From Chryseolinea serpens (GTDB lineage Bacteria > Bacteroidota > Bacteroidia > Cytophagales > Cyclobacteriaceae), in the NCBI RefSeq assembly GCF_900129725.1, contig NZ_FQWQ01000005.1, positions 620,001 through 684,000 on the forward strand: a stretch of DNA of 64,000 nt. Direction: 5' to 3'. A program made the position numbers and the translations under genes. This document shows, piece after piece, positions 34,209 to 42,573 of this stretch. The notes beneath the pieces are model-generated. The model had not been told where the DNA came from. It did not search any database and saw nothing but the letters and a program-made list of their open reading frames with translations. Position 1 is the stretch's first letter. Every line of letters begins with the position of its first letter.

Positions 34209-34667
34209 ATGAAAGCCGTCCTTTGTATCGTACTCATCGCGGGCCTCTGCGCCGCCTGCAGCCGCAAGGAGATCTCCGCTGCCGAGTTGGAAAGCATCGT
34301 AAAGAAAAACAACACCCAATTGGGCCACTATTTTATGACGGCCAATGCCGATAGCCTCGCGTTGTTCTATGGCACAAACGCCACCCTCTGCCCCAACGGC
34401 GACGACTTTGTGAAAGGTCGCGACAACATTCGTCAATACTGGAAAGAAGACATGAAGACGAGTAAAACCCTGTCGATGGAAACCGAAACTATTTCGATCG
34501 CCGGCACACCGGAAGTGATCTATGAAACCGGCCGCACCCATTTCAAGATCCTTTATAACGACTCCACGTTCACCACCTCGGTCAAATATTGTAATGTTTG
34601 GCGCCAGCAACCCGACGGCAGCTACCGCCTGGAGGTAGACATCTGGAACCGGGATAAAACCCAGTAA
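34209..34667 (+). CDS. SnoaL/DUF4440-like lipoprotein
   Basis: 152 residues with a short lipoprotein signal (MKAVLCIVLIAGLCAAC, Cys17). The body is a SnoaL-like cone fold: AAELESIVKKNNTQLGHYFMT, DSLALFYGTNATLCPNGDDFVKG and RDNIRQYWKE are the usual helix-strand-helix order, and the last strand is YRLEVDIWNRD. Members include isomerases and ligand-binding proteins; catalytic residues are not conserved enough here to say. A dyad element lies 26 bp after the stop. Confidence 0.82.
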   Translation: MKAVLCIVLIAGLCAACSRKEISAAELESIVKKNNTQLGHYFMTANADSLALFYGTNATLCPNGDDFVKGRDNIRQYWKEDMKTSKTLSMETETISIAGTPEVIYETGRTHFKILYNDSTFTTSVKYCNVWRQQPDGSYRLEVDIWNRDKTQ

Positions 34668-34988
34668 ATGGCCAGCCCAACCCTGAGACCATCCCAGGCC
34701 AGTGTGTAAAATTTTACACATTTTTCTGGGCAGGCGAGGAGCGTTTCACACGCCGATCGTGTTTGTGCAGATAGGATCGACCCACAGGAAAAGGGAAGTC
34801 TTCCGAAAAGGTTTGCAAGCGGCCCAGGGGAAATGCCCCAATCAGGCCGGTTTAGGCTGGTCGACAGCCGGAAACCTTCAAGGAAAAGCCAAAATGGCCA
34901 CAACGCTTTTAGAATCATGACGTTTTGGCACAAGTCCCTGATCTGGTACAGAGGTTGATCTTATGGAATCAGGAAGGAGAAACACAAC
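34668..34988. other. 321-bp spacer between SnoaL-like and Hsp20-like genes
   Basis: No supported gene. The only clear structure is the dyad at 34693-34730. The second half is unstructured and is expected to hold the promoter of the Hsp20-like gene, but no exact Bacteroidota -7 box was found. Confidence 0.5.
34693..34730. promoter_or_regulatory. Perfect 18-bp palindrome within a 38-bp dyad
   Basis: TGTGTAAAATTTTACACA at 34703-34720 is a perfect palindrome. Outside it, CCCAG (34693-34697) and CTGGG (34726-34730) are complementary and exactly symmetric about the same centre, so the dyad extends to 38 bp with a mismatched 5-nt step. As DNA it suits a dimeric regulator; as RNA it could terminate the SnoaL-like transcript because TTTTT follows the inner palindrome. 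It is 26 bp after that gene and about 260 bp before the Hsp20-like gene. Confidence 0.6.
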
Positions 34989-35369
34989 ATGAAAAAAGAA
35001 CAGTATTATGAGTTGCTTACTTCGGTAGACGTGATGAACACTTTGAACGGAGGCAGAACGGAGCCTGTGGTAAACATAAAGAAACACGATCAGTTCAGGG
35101 AGATGCGTGTCAAGGTTCCCGGTATCGATCCGGAGACCATTCAACTGGAAGTAAACGATAACACGGTGTCTGTATTCTATGTCCGCAATTTTGTTTCGTT
35201 CGACAAAGAAGTGCAATTGCCGCACACGGTCTACAATCAACCGCAACCCTATTTCATCGACGTCACCAACATCAATGCCCATGTAGAGGGAAGTGAGCTG
35301 GTCATTCAGCTTCCTTTCAACCGCCTGGCGCAAGGCTATCATAAGAACATTCCTACGCGCGAAGAGTGA
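34989..35369 (+). CDS. Hsp20/alpha-crystallin-like protein
   Basis: 126 residues with a small heat-shock-like core: EPVVNIKKHDQFREMRVKVPGIDPETIQLEVND corresponds to the first strands of an alpha-crystallin domain, and the later strand GSELVIQLPFN to the last. The region lacks the classical GVL motif and the C-terminal I-x-I, so it is a divergent member and may not be a true chaperone. A bidirectional terminator follows. Confidence 0.75.
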   Translation: MKKEQYYELLTSVDVMNTLNGGRTEPVVNIKKHDQFREMRVKVPGIDPETIQLEVNDNTVSVFYVRNFVSFDKEVQLPHTVYNQPQPYFIDVTNINAHVEGSELVIQLPFNRLAQGYHKNIPTREE

Positions 35370-35387
35370 TCTTTCGTCGCATAAATG

Positions 35388-35429
35388 AAAAGGCCGGTGC
35401 ATTTTGTTTGCACCGGCCTTTTTCTTTTT
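35388..35429. terminator. Bidirectional terminator
   Basis: A 13-bp stem (AAAAGGCCGGTGC at 35388-35400 with 35410-35422), loop ATTTTGTTT, then TTTTT C TTTTT. The A-run on the left lets it serve the convergent HNH gene as well as the Hsp20-like gene. Confidence 0.93.
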
Positions 35430-35441
35430 AGTCAGCTAAGC

Positions 35442-36014
35442 TTAAACCTTAACGTGTCCCCAGTTCTCGCCGGTTTTGATCCGGTGGATCTGCATGTCGG
35501 AAACCCTGTACTTTTTGGCAAGGGCCTTCAGTGTAGGCTGTTTCTTGGATTTGAACAGGGCTTGCTTGATCACTTTCACTTTGTCGGCCGTGAGTTTGGG
35601 GCCTTCGTCGGGGTTCATGCGCACCAGTACGTTGGGGTCTTTGAGTGCGTGTTTGATCTGATCCTCGTGTTTCACCCAGCGCAGGTTGCCCGATTTGTTA
35701 TTCTCTTTTTTGTGGTCGACGTGGATAACGAAGTTGTAGAGTGTTCCGGGCTGTTTGCAAAAGTATTCCGCCACCAGACGATGGATGTAGTAATTCTGGC
35801 GTGTTTCCTCCCGGCCGATGGTGATGCTGGGATAACCTTGAGTAAGTCTGGGTTTGAGTGCATAGCCATCATCCAGCTTCTCCTTGAAGCTCACAATGCG
35901 TCCTTTGTCAGAAACGGCATACCGCTTGGTGGTCGTGCCTTTCTTTAGTTTCAATTCCTTCCAGGTTTCCCCCGCCAAGGACTTGAATTTGGGTTGTTTG
36001 GTTGTTTTCGCCAT
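35442..36014 (-). CDS. NUMOD4-HNH endonuclease-like protein with C-terminal HTH
   Basis: 190 residues. Residues about 15-58 resemble NUMOD4 (WKELKLKKGTTTKRYAVSDKGRIVSF). The HNH_3 nuclease core runs about 73-115, with H78 (YIHRLVAEYF), H98/D100/H101 (VIHVDHKKENN) and N110 (SGNLRW), so catalytic residues are present. Residues about 140-185 form a helix-turn-helix (LTADKVKVIKQAL; LKALAKKYRVSDMQIHRIKTG). The layout is that of free-standing homing endonucleases, but there is no intron or intein here. It starts 4 bp downstream of the aminotransferase gene, suggesting stable co-transcription. Confidence 0.85.
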   Translation of the reverse strand: MAKTTKQPKFKSLAGETWKELKLKKGTTTKRYAVSDKGRIVSFKEKLDDGYALKPRLTQGYPSITIGREETRQNYYIHRLVAEYFCKQPGTLYNFVIHVDHKKENNKSGNLRWVKHEDQIKHALKDPNVLVRMNPDEGPKLTADKVKVIKQALFKSKKQPTLKALAKKYRVSDMQIHRIKTGENWGHVKV

Positions 36015-36018
36015 AGGT

Positions 36019-36924
36019 TTAAAATAGTAAGGGTTCAGATAGTTTTGGTATGAGTAAATGTAACTGCTCCTGGAGGGTAGGCAGCAGATTACGTCCTGCG
36101 CGATTGATGATCGCGCGGCCGTCCATTTCGGTAACCGGGGTCAATTCTCCCATGGTGCCGGTGGCAAAGACTTCGTCGGCGTTGTAGAATTCGGTAAGGG
36201 AGAGGTTGCGCTCTTGTAGCGGAAGCGCAAGGGAATGGCATATGTCTATCACAAGGCCTCGCGTGATACCGTGAAGGCATGCATCGGGGAACGGTGTAAA
36301 TACTACTCCATCTTTTATCATAAAAAGATTGGTATCGTTAAGTTCTGCTACAAAGCCTTGAGGGTCCAGCATAACGGCAGCATCTACACCCGCTACATTG
36401 GCTTGAACCTTAGCGAGTATATTGTTTAACAAGTTATTATGATGAATCTTAGAATCCAAGAACTGCGGGTTGTTTCTGCGTTGCGAGGAGCTAATAACGC
36501 GAATACCCCGGGTGTTGTCATACACCAAGGGCTTCCACTCCGCAAGCACGATCAAACATGATCCTTTTGTGTTCAACCGCGGGTCCATGCCCGACGTTAT
36601 CTTCTCACCCCGGGTCAACGTAAGACGGATATGGGTCTCGTCGCGCATGCCGTTGGCCTGCAACGTCTCGAAGATCGCACGCCGGATGTCGGCCTTGGAT
36701 GGAATGTCGGTGAAGGCCAGCGCATGCGCCGAAGCATGCATCCGGTCCAGGTGATGATTCAAACAAAAGATGCCCCCGGCATATACCCGCAGTCCTTCCC
36801 ACACGGCATCGCCACCCTGCACCACACTGTCGAACACCGACACTTTGGCCTCGTTGCGAGGCAATAACTTACCGCCAACATGCACCATGATGTTGGCATT
36901 ACGGACATCGTATTTCTGTAGCAT
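36019..36924 (-). CDS. Class IV PLP-dependent aminotransferase
   Basis: 301 residues of the branched-chain/D-amino-acid aminotransferase fold. The PLP lysine is K159 in LDSKIHHNNLLNNI; the phosphate-binding region ATGTMGELTPVTEMDGR is conserved; R61-H64 and RLTLTRGEK also fit. The acidic GFVAELNDTNLF loop matches family members. It could be a branched-chain aminotransferase (IlvE) or a D-alanine/4-amino-4-deoxychorismate type enzyme; the motifs do not separate them. The HNH gene follows after 4 bp. Confidence 0.9.
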   Translation of the reverse strand: MLQKYDVRNANIMVHVGGKLLPRNEAKVSVFDSVVQGGDAVWEGLRVYAGGIFCLNHHLDRMHASAHALAFTDIPSKADIRRAIFETLQANGMRDETHIRLTLTRGEKITSGMDPRLNTKGSCLIVLAEWKPLVYDNTRGIRVISSSQRRNNPQFLDSKIHHNNLLNNILAKVQANVAGVDAAVMLDPQGFVAELNDTNLFMIKDGVVFTPFPDACLHGITRGLVIDICHSLALPLQERNLSLTEFYNADEVFATGTMGELTPVTEMDGRAIINRAGRNLLPTLQEQLHLLIPKLSEPLLF

Positions 36925-37077
36925 ATTTTATTTTAACCGGCGCGCTATCGTTCCGCATCGTGCAAGAACGTCCATGCGTCAAGACACCTACTTATCTCCT
37001 ACGACTTAACAGTTCACAACCGGATAGGTTCAACAACGGGCTCCGATGATAAAGTTAAAGATTAATTCCACTCCACG

Positions 37078-37791
37078 TCAAGGCTGTAACGAAAATGGTA
37101 ACAGCATCGCGTAGTAGCGTTGGGCGGTGTCGTTCAGTGATTCCAGGGAGCGCGGCAACGGCCGGCTGCTGGTCGGCTGTTTCTCGAAGCCGGTAGAGCG
37201 GTGCACGTTGGCATACCAATGTGGCGCCCACACCCCGTCGTAAGACTTGGGTCCCGCGGGCCACTGTAGCATGGCCTCCTCAAACGGTAGGCCCACCCGC
37301 TTGCACAGCTGCTTTAGGATGGCCGTTGGATGCTCCACCACCCCAGCCGAATCCAACACCACCGGATCCTGCCCGTTGTCTTTTAAGCGTTTGAACAACG
37401 ATGCCTGGTACTCGATGCCGATGTCGCGCAGGGTGGGGGCCTCGATCACCTGCGCATAGCTGGCAATGATCTGCCGCGGGTTTCGGATGAGAAACACGTT
37501 GGTGAGGCCGGCCAGCATCGCCTCGTCCATCAACTCCAGGTGATGGGCCATGTTCTTGATGAAGAGCACAGGCTTCTCCCATTCCTGATACAGCGTGGCA
37601 TAGACTTCTTTGTAGTCCAGCGGCTGGGTCTTTAACACATCTTCCTTGCCGGGATGATACACGCCACTGGCATGAAGGTAGAACGCATAGAAGGGTTCGT
37701 CCAACACCGTGGTGTCGCTCCGTTGCGCGAAGGAGTACATGAGTGCTGTGGAAATGTTGCGGGGTCCCGAAATAAGATTGATGCGGATCAT
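37078..37791 (-). CDS. Sulfotransferase-family protein
   Basis: 237 residues. The start at 37791 gives MIRINLISGPRNISTALMYSF, in which SGPRNIST is the 5'-phosphosulfate-binding loop for PAPS. FLIRNPRQIIASY (about 104-116) is the 3'-phosphate-binding motif. The rest (KPVLFIKNMAHHL, DYKEVYATLYQEWEKP) matches the short bacterial sulfotransferase-like family often annotated near amino-acid genes. Substrate unknown. It lies in a leftward run between RidA and the aminotransferase, separated from each by about 150-165 bp, so it may have its own promoter. Confidence 0.85.
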   Translation of the reverse strand: MIRINLISGPRNISTALMYSFAQRSDTTVLDEPFYAFYLHASGVYHPGKEDVLKTQPLDYKEVYATLYQEWEKPVLFIKNMAHHLELMDEAMLAGLTNVFLIRNPRQIIASYAQVIEAPTLRDIGIEYQASLFKRLKDNGQDPVVLDSAGVVEHPTAILKQLCKRVGLPFEEAMLQWPAGPKSYDGVWAPHWYANVHRSTGFEKQPTSSRPLPRSLESLNDTAQRYYAMLLPFSLQP

Positions 37792-37958
37792 GCGGCAGGT
37801 CTTGGCTCTTACTAAAATACAACATTCCGGGGGAGAATGTTGCAGGTTTAGGGTGGAAGTTGAATAGGGAACAACGCTTTGAAAAAACCTGACCCGGCAA
37901 ATTGGTCGGACCAAGGATCAGTGGAATTCGCCGAAGATCATGTAAAACGAAGATGCCT

Positions 37959-38372
37959 TTAGCGGATCGCAGCAATGCACTTCAGTTCGATGGCGATCGG
38001 CGTGGGTAACGCGTTCACCTCAACCGTTGTGCGACAAGGTTGATCGGTCTTGAAATATTGTGCATAGATCGCATTGAACACGGGGAAGTCCTGTTTCATG
38101 TTGGTCAGAAAAACCGTCACGTCCACCAGGTCTTCCCACCGCGCCCCGGCGTCCTCCAAGATAAATCGCACATTTTGAAACACGGCATGACATTGTTGTT
38201 CGATGTCGTAGCGCACGATGCGACGCTGATCGTCCAAGGTCACACCCGGGATTTCGGAAGAACCTCGCTTTCGCGGACCCACGCCCGAGAGGAACAACAG
38301 GTTGCCCACGCGGCGTGCGTGCGGATAGGCGCCAACCGGTTCGGGCGCTTGTGAAGATTGTATTTCACTCAT
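37959..38372 (-). CDS. RidA-family enamine/imine deaminase
   Basis: 137 residues. The carboxylate-binding R114 is in PCRTTVEVNALP, and NLLFLSGVGPRKR and FQNVRFILEDAGARWEDLVDVTVFLTNM are the RidA landmarks. Archetypal RidA clears 2-aminoacrylate made by PLP enzymes; other subfamilies deaminate 2-aminomuconate. The KYFKTD-type tail near the end and the missing E120-like motif leave the subfamily open. It lies 6 bp after the DUF4198 gene and upstream of a PLP aminotransferase. Confidence 0.88.
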   Translation of the reverse strand: MSEIQSSQAPEPVGAYPHARRVGNLLFLSGVGPRKRGSSEIPGVTLDDQRRIVRYDIEQQCHAVFQNVRFILEDAGARWEDLVDVTVFLTNMKQDFPVFNAIYAQYFKTDQPCRTTVEVNALPTPIAIELKCIAAIR

Positions 38373-38378
38373 ACATTT

Positions 38379-39179
38379 TTATTGATGAACACCATACACG
38401 AGACTGCCCCAATAGCTTTGCCAATCGGCACCTTCCTGTGTGCTAGGCACCATCTTCACCACACTCACCATCCACATTCCCGGGTTGCTCACCCGCGTCT
38501 CCACGACGCCGTTCTTTTCGGTGTAGATGTTTTGAATGGTAGTGCGGCTGTCGAACCGGTTCCAGATGCGCACCTTCGCGCCAAACAAGGGCTTGCCGTT
38601 ATACAATACTTTAAATCGGATCACATCCCCCTGCTTCAACGCATAAGGATTTTGCTCGGACACGATCTCCAGTGGAAAGCCGACGATCTTGCTAAACGTG
38701 TTGTCCGTTTTGTGACCCATCTGCACCAACAACTTGGTGTATCGCATAAAATATTCCTTGGACGGTTCGGTGAGCGTGTTAGTTTTCTTACGTTGGTCAT
38801 ACGCCTCATCCAGGCCGTCTTCTTTCAGATATTCGTTGAATTTGTCGGCTTCCATGCCGATGAACGTATTGTCGCTTTGCATCGCGAGCAAGTGTGTGCC
38901 TTCTTCCCGGATGCGGAGTGAAAGATTGTTCTTGGCACCCGGAGCGACACTGTCTCGTACACTTCGGGATTGGTTGAGGTGGTACAGGTCGAGGCGTTCG
39001 ATCTTGTGTGTGGTCAGATCCCAGGGTTCTCCCGCGAAATTCTCACCCACTTTGAAGCTGACCACCAGGTGCTCGCCAGGTTTCAAAAAAAAGTTGACGG
39101 GCTGTAGCCAAAACTCATGGGCCTGTGCGAGGCCCGCAGCAATGATCAGCAACAAGAGAGAGGTGATTTTTTTTTGCAT
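38379..39179 (-). CDS. DUF4198 periplasmic protein
   Basis: 266 residues with a signal peptide (MQKKITSLLLLIIAAGLAQA, cut before HEFWLQP). The mature start HEFWLQP and FLKPGEHLVVSFKVGENF are characteristic of DUF4198, which resembles the NikM/CbiM-like metal-uptake accessory proteins; an N-terminal histidine could be a metal ligand. The C-terminal domain (GDVIRFKVLYNGKPLFGAKVRIWN, then VVETRVSNPGMWMVSV) is an Ig-like carboxypeptidase-regulatory fold. It follows the aminopeptidase gene by 9 bp and precedes RidA by 6 bp, so these three are one transcript. Confidence 0.88.
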   Translation of the reverse strand: MQKKITSLLLLIIAAGLAQAHEFWLQPVNFFLKPGEHLVVSFKVGENFAGEPWDLTTHKIERLDLYHLNQSRSVRDSVAPGAKNNLSLRIREEGTHLLAMQSDNTFIGMEADKFNEYLKEDGLDEAYDQRKKTNTLTEPSKEYFMRYTKLLVQMGHKTDNTFSKIVGFPLEIVSEQNPYALKQGDVIRFKVLYNGKPLFGAKVRIWNRFDSRTTIQNIYTEKNGVVETRVSNPGMWMVSVVKMVPSTQEGADWQSYWGSLVYGVHQ

Positions 39180-39188
39180 AAGCAGCGA

Positions 39189-40484
39189 TCAGGCGTTCAT
39201 CAGGTCTTCAATCTCTTCCACCTCGATGGGAATGTTCTTCATCAGGTCGAGCACACCGCGTTTCTGGATCACCACATTGTTCTCGATGCGTATGCCCAAG
39301 CCTTCTTCACGAATATAGATCCCAGGCTCCACGGTCCACACCTGTCCAACTTGCATGGCGTGATACATGTTGCCCACGTCATGTACGTCGAGCCCCAGTT
39401 GATGGCTGGTGCCGTGCATGAAGTATTTTGCAAATAAGGGTCTGTCGGCGGGCTGATTTTTTACATCTTTTTTGTCGAACAACTTTAAACCGATCAACTC
39501 GCTTTCCGTGATCTTCTGAACCTCCTTGTGATAGTCGTAATATTTCACACCCGGCGCCAGGATCTTCATGGCCTCACGTTGCACGCGGAGCACGGCCTTG
39601 TAGACCTCCTTCTGACGCTTCGTGAACTTGCCATTCACCGGAATGGCGCGGGTAAGGTCGGCGTTGTAGTTGGCATATTCGGCGCCCACGTCCAGCAACA
39701 GGATGTCGCCGTCCTGGCAGGGCTTGTCATTTTCAATATAATGCAGCACACACGAATTGGCGCCCGATGCGATGATGGGTTCGTAGGCAAACCCACGCGA
39801 TCCGTTGCGCAGAAATTCATGGGCCCACTCGGCTTCGATCTCATATTCTTTTACTCCCGGCTTCACAAACTTGAGCACACGCCGGAAGCCTTGTTCGGTG
39901 ATGTCGCATGCCCGTTGGAGCAGGTCGATCTCGGCATCCGACTTCACGCTGCGCAGGCCGTGCATGATCGGGGCCAGCCGTTCGTATTTGTGGAGGGGAT
40001 ATTTTTGTTGACAGGATTTTACAAACCGCATCTCCCGCGTTTCAATGGCGACATCGGCGCGATAGTGGTCGTTGGTGTTGAGGTAGACATGTTCTACATC
40101 GCCCATCACCATCATGGTATGAAAGAGGCGGGGAAACTCGGAGATCCACTGAACGGTTTCAACACCCGTGGCTTTGCGAGCTTCCTCTTTGGTGAGCTTG
40201 TGGCCTTCCCAGGTAGCGATCTGTTCGTTGGTTTCGCGGAGGAAAAGCACTTCGCGAAATTTTTTATCCGGGAAGCCCGGGCAAAGGACCAGGATGGTTT
40301 CTTCCTGGTCGACACCGGTGAGATAGAAGAGGTCGCTGTTTTGCCGGAAACGCATCGTGCCGTCGGAGTTGGTGGGGTTAATGTCGTTGGCGTTCACCAC
40401 CACCACACTGTGTGACTTCAGTTCTTTGAGCAGCCGCTTGCGGTTGGCGACAAACAGTTCTTTGCCGATGCTTTTGTATCTCAT
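39189..40484 (-). CDS. pepP: Xaa-Pro aminopeptidase (M24B, aminopeptidase P)
   Basis: 431 residues. The N-terminal creatinase-like domain ends at about 165; the pita-bread domain has metal ligands D in LLDVGAEYANYNADLTRAIP (two Asp), H in HGTSHQLGLDVHD, E in VEPGIYI and E in IRIENNVV. It removes N-terminal residues before proline. It is first of a tight operon with the DUF4198 and RidA genes. The symbol is by function; I did not test orthology. Confidence 0.93.
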   Translation of the reverse strand: MRYKSIGKELFVANRKRLLKELKSHSVVVVNANDINPTNSDGTMRFRQNSDLFYLTGVDQEETILVLCPGFPDKKFREVLFLRETNEQIATWEGHKLTKEEARKATGVETVQWISEFPRLFHTMMVMGDVEHVYLNTNDHYRADVAIETREMRFVKSCQQKYPLHKYERLAPIMHGLRSVKSDAEIDLLQRACDITEQGFRRVLKFVKPGVKEYEIEAEWAHEFLRNGSRGFAYEPIIASGANSCVLHYIENDKPCQDGDILLLDVGAEYANYNADLTRAIPVNGKFTKRQKEVYKAVLRVQREAMKILAPGVKYYDYHKEVQKITESELIGLKLFDKKDVKNQPADRPLFAKYFMHGTSHQLGLDVHDVGNMYHAMQVGQVWTVEPGIYIREEGLGIRIENNVVIQKRGVLDLMKNIPIEVEEIEDLMNA

Positions 40485-40527
40485 AGCGAATCCTTATTTT
40501 TCAATGACGCAATTTAATTAAAACTCA

Positions 40528-41874
40528 ATGAAGACAACCAGAATTTCAACGCTCCGGCAATCTGCCCGACATAAACCGTGGCCGGTAGGTGTGCTGCTCG
40601 GACTACTATTACTGACCACCCCAACCCTTGCACAGACCTATCAACCTACACCTGAGAACATGAAAAACCGCGAATGGTTTCAGGATGCCAAATTCGGTCT
40701 CTTCATCCATTGGGGTGTCTACAGCGTGCTGGGCGATGGCGAGTGGGTGATGAACCAGCAACAGATCCCCGTGAAGATCTACGAGAAGATTCCCACCTTT
40801 TTTAACCCGACCGACTTCGACCCGAAGGCCTGGGTGCAAATGGCCAAGGCCGCCGGCATGAAATACATCACCATCACCAGCAAGCACCACGATGGCTTTG
40901 CCATGTGGGACAGCAAGGTGTCGGACTATAACATCGTGAAACGCACACCCTATGGCAAAGACGTGCTGAAGATGCTGGCCGACGAATGTCACAAGGAGGG
41001 CATCAAGCTTTTCTTCTACCATTCCCAGCTCGACTGGCACAGCCCCGACTATTTTCCCCGCGGCTCCACGGGTGGAAGCTGGACCGGCCGTCCCGAAAGC
41101 GGCGACATGAACAAATACCTCGACTACATGGATGCCCAGCTTTCCGAACTGCTCACCGGCTATGGTGAAGTGGCCGGCATCTGGTTCGATGGCATGTGGG
41201 ACAAGAAGAACGCCGACTGGCGTTTGCAAAAGACCTACTCACTCATTCATAAACTTCAGCCCGGAGCCCTGGTGGGCAGCAACCACCACGTGACGCCCTT
41301 TGACGGTGAAGATTTCCAGATGTTCGAGAAAGACCTACCGGGTCACAACACCACGGGCTTTTCGGGCGAGCAAACGGTGGGCGCGCTGCCGAAAGAAACC
41401 TGTGAGACCATCAACAATTCGTGGGGCTTTAATCTGAAGGACGATCATCACAAATCGAAAAAGGAATTGGTGCAATACCTGGTGAAGGCGGCAGGCTATG
41501 GCGCTAATTTTTTACTTAACGTGGGGCCTATGCCGAATGGGAAGATCCAACCCGAGCACATCGCTTCGCTGAAAGGTGTGGGAGAATGGCTCAACGTGAA
41601 CGGCGAAACTATCTACGGCACCCGCGGCGGTCCGCTTACGGCCCGCGATTGGGGCGTCACCACTCAAAAAGGCAACAAAGTATACGTCCATCTCCTCAAC
41701 TGGTTCGACGAATCCATCACCATCCCTTCCTGGGGCAAGAAAATAAAATCGGCTACGCTTTTCCCCGGCAAAACGCCAATAAAATTTCTGGAGAACGACT
41801 ACGGCATCACCCTCAAAGTTCCCAAAGCAAGCCTCGACGAGATCGACACGATCATCGAACTGGAATTAAAATGA
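40528..41874 (+). CDS. Alpha-L-fucosidase (GH29), exported
   Basis: 448 residues with a signal peptide ending near residue 35 (TPTLAQ). Landmarks: GLFIHWGVYS (58-67), KHHDGFAMWDS (119-129), and the nucleophile D221 in GIWFDGMWD. The acid/base residue of GH29 is variable and I cannot fix it. The C-terminal part is a short beta-sandwich. It releases fucose from glycans in the periplasm or surface and is common in polysaccharide-degrading Bacteroidota. Transcribed divergently from pepP; a terminator follows. Confidence 0.94.
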   Translation: MKTTRISTLRQSARHKPWPVGVLLGLLLLTTPTLAQTYQPTPENMKNREWFQDAKFGLFIHWGVYSVLGDGEWVMNQQQIPVKIYEKIPTFFNPTDFDPKAWVQMAKAAGMKYITITSKHHDGFAMWDSKVSDYNIVKRTPYGKDVLKMLADECHKEGIKLFFYHSQLDWHSPDYFPRGSTGGSWTGRPESGDMNKYLDYMDAQLSELLTGYGEVAGIWFDGMWDKKNADWRLQKTYSLIHKLQPGALVGSNHHVTPFDGEDFQMFEKDLPGHNTTGFSGEQTVGALPKETCETINNSWGFNLKDDHHKSKKELVQYLVKAAGYGANFLLNVGPMPNGKIQPEHIASLKGVGEWLNVNGETIYGTRGGPLTARDWGVTTQKGNKVYVHLLNWFDESITIPSWGKKIKSATLFPGKTPIKFLENDYGITLKVPKASLDEIDTIIELELK

Positions 41875-41892
41875 TTAATGATAGGTGTGTAT

Positions 41893-41932
41893 AAAAAAGG
41901 AGCAGAGAGCTAAACTCTCTGCTCCTTTTTTT
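41893..41932. terminator. Bidirectional terminator after the fucosidase gene
   Basis: A 17-bp perfect stem (41893-41909 with 41915-41931) with loop CTAAA, A-rich on the left and T-rich on the right, so it serves both the fucosidase and the convergent DUF4199 gene. It is directly followed by a REP-like palindrome. Confidence 0.94.
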
Positions 41933-41937
41933 GCTTC

Positions 41938-41962
41938 GCCCGCCGAAGCTTCAGCGAAGGAG
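41938..41962 (-). repeat. REP-like palindromic element, single copy
   Basis: The 25-bp sequence reads, on the minus strand, CTCCTTCGCTGAAGC followed by TTCGGCGGGC. Its core CGCTGAAGCTTCGGCG is an imperfect palindrome around GAAGCTTC. The same unit, with a T-to-A change, is present twice at 48304-48353, and a degraded third copy lies next to it. It sits between convergent gene ends. Confidence 0.7.
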
Positions 41963-41984
41963 AGCCTTTCTATGCCCGTCGGCT

Positions 41985-42455
41985 TTATGATTTCTTATCG
42001 ATCGGCTCGTTCACCTGATCCGTGTTCACCCAATTCAGCAACACGAACGTCACCAGCAATCCCGAGAAAAAGCCTTCCAGCACCACGATGAACGCCGACA
42101 TGTAGGGATTGAGGTAGCGTCCCATGGGTTCGTTTGCGACAATAGATGCCATCATGGAGCTGTCCAACTGCATGTAGATAAAAAGAAAGAGTCCGAATCC
42201 AAGCGACCCGATGCCCGCCGTGGCTACGCCCATGATGAGGCCGCGAAAATAATTCAAATGATCGGCGTGCTCATTCTTAAATTTCTTCAACGCAAGATAA
42301 ACACCCAGTGAAAGAATGACCAGGTTCACCAACCGTAGCTCTACGTGATGGCTCAACCCGATAACTTTCATCAAAAGAAAATAAGCAATCAAACCGACGG
42401 CGATGCGCAGCCCATAATTTTCGGGAATGCGATTGGGATCTGTGAACAGGTTCAT
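41985..42455 (-). CDS. DUF4199 membrane protein
   Basis: 156 residues with four predicted membrane helices (about 17-37, 43-58, 70-94 and 115-140) and the DUF4199 features: a short hydrophilic start, LALKKFKNEHADHLNYFRGLIMGV between helices 2 and 3, and a long final helix. The family is confined largely to Bacteroidota and its role is unknown. Divergent from the SRPBCC pair at 42574. Confidence 0.88.
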   Translation of the reverse strand: MNLFTDPNRIPENYGLRIAVGLIAYFLLMKVIGLSHHVELRLVNLVILSLGVYLALKKFKNEHADHLNYFRGLIMGVATAGIGSLGFGLFLFIYMQLDSSMMASIVANEPMGRYLNPYMSAFIVVLEGFFSGLLVTFVLLNWVNTDQVNEPIDKKS

Positions 42456-42526
42456 AGTTGTATCAGACGTTTGGTGTAGCCTAATTTTTGCATTTTTAGA
42501 GACATTTACAACGTTTTCGATAGTTA

Positions 42527-42534
42527 TAAATTTG
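42527..42534 (+). promoter_or_regulatory. Bacteroidota -7 element upstream of the SRPBCC pair
   Basis: TAAATTTG matches the Bacteroidota -7 consensus TAnnTTTG exactly, 39 bp before the start of the first SRPBCC gene. A clear TTG -33 box at the usual spacing was not seen, so the promoter is only half supported. Confidence 0.5.
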
Positions 42535-42573
42535 GTATCTTAACAACGCTAACCCATAAACCCAAATAACCGC

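Noticed and set aside
39528-40415. A 295-codon frame on the plus strand
   Set aside because: Antisense to the Xaa-Pro aminopeptidase whose metal ligands are all intact.
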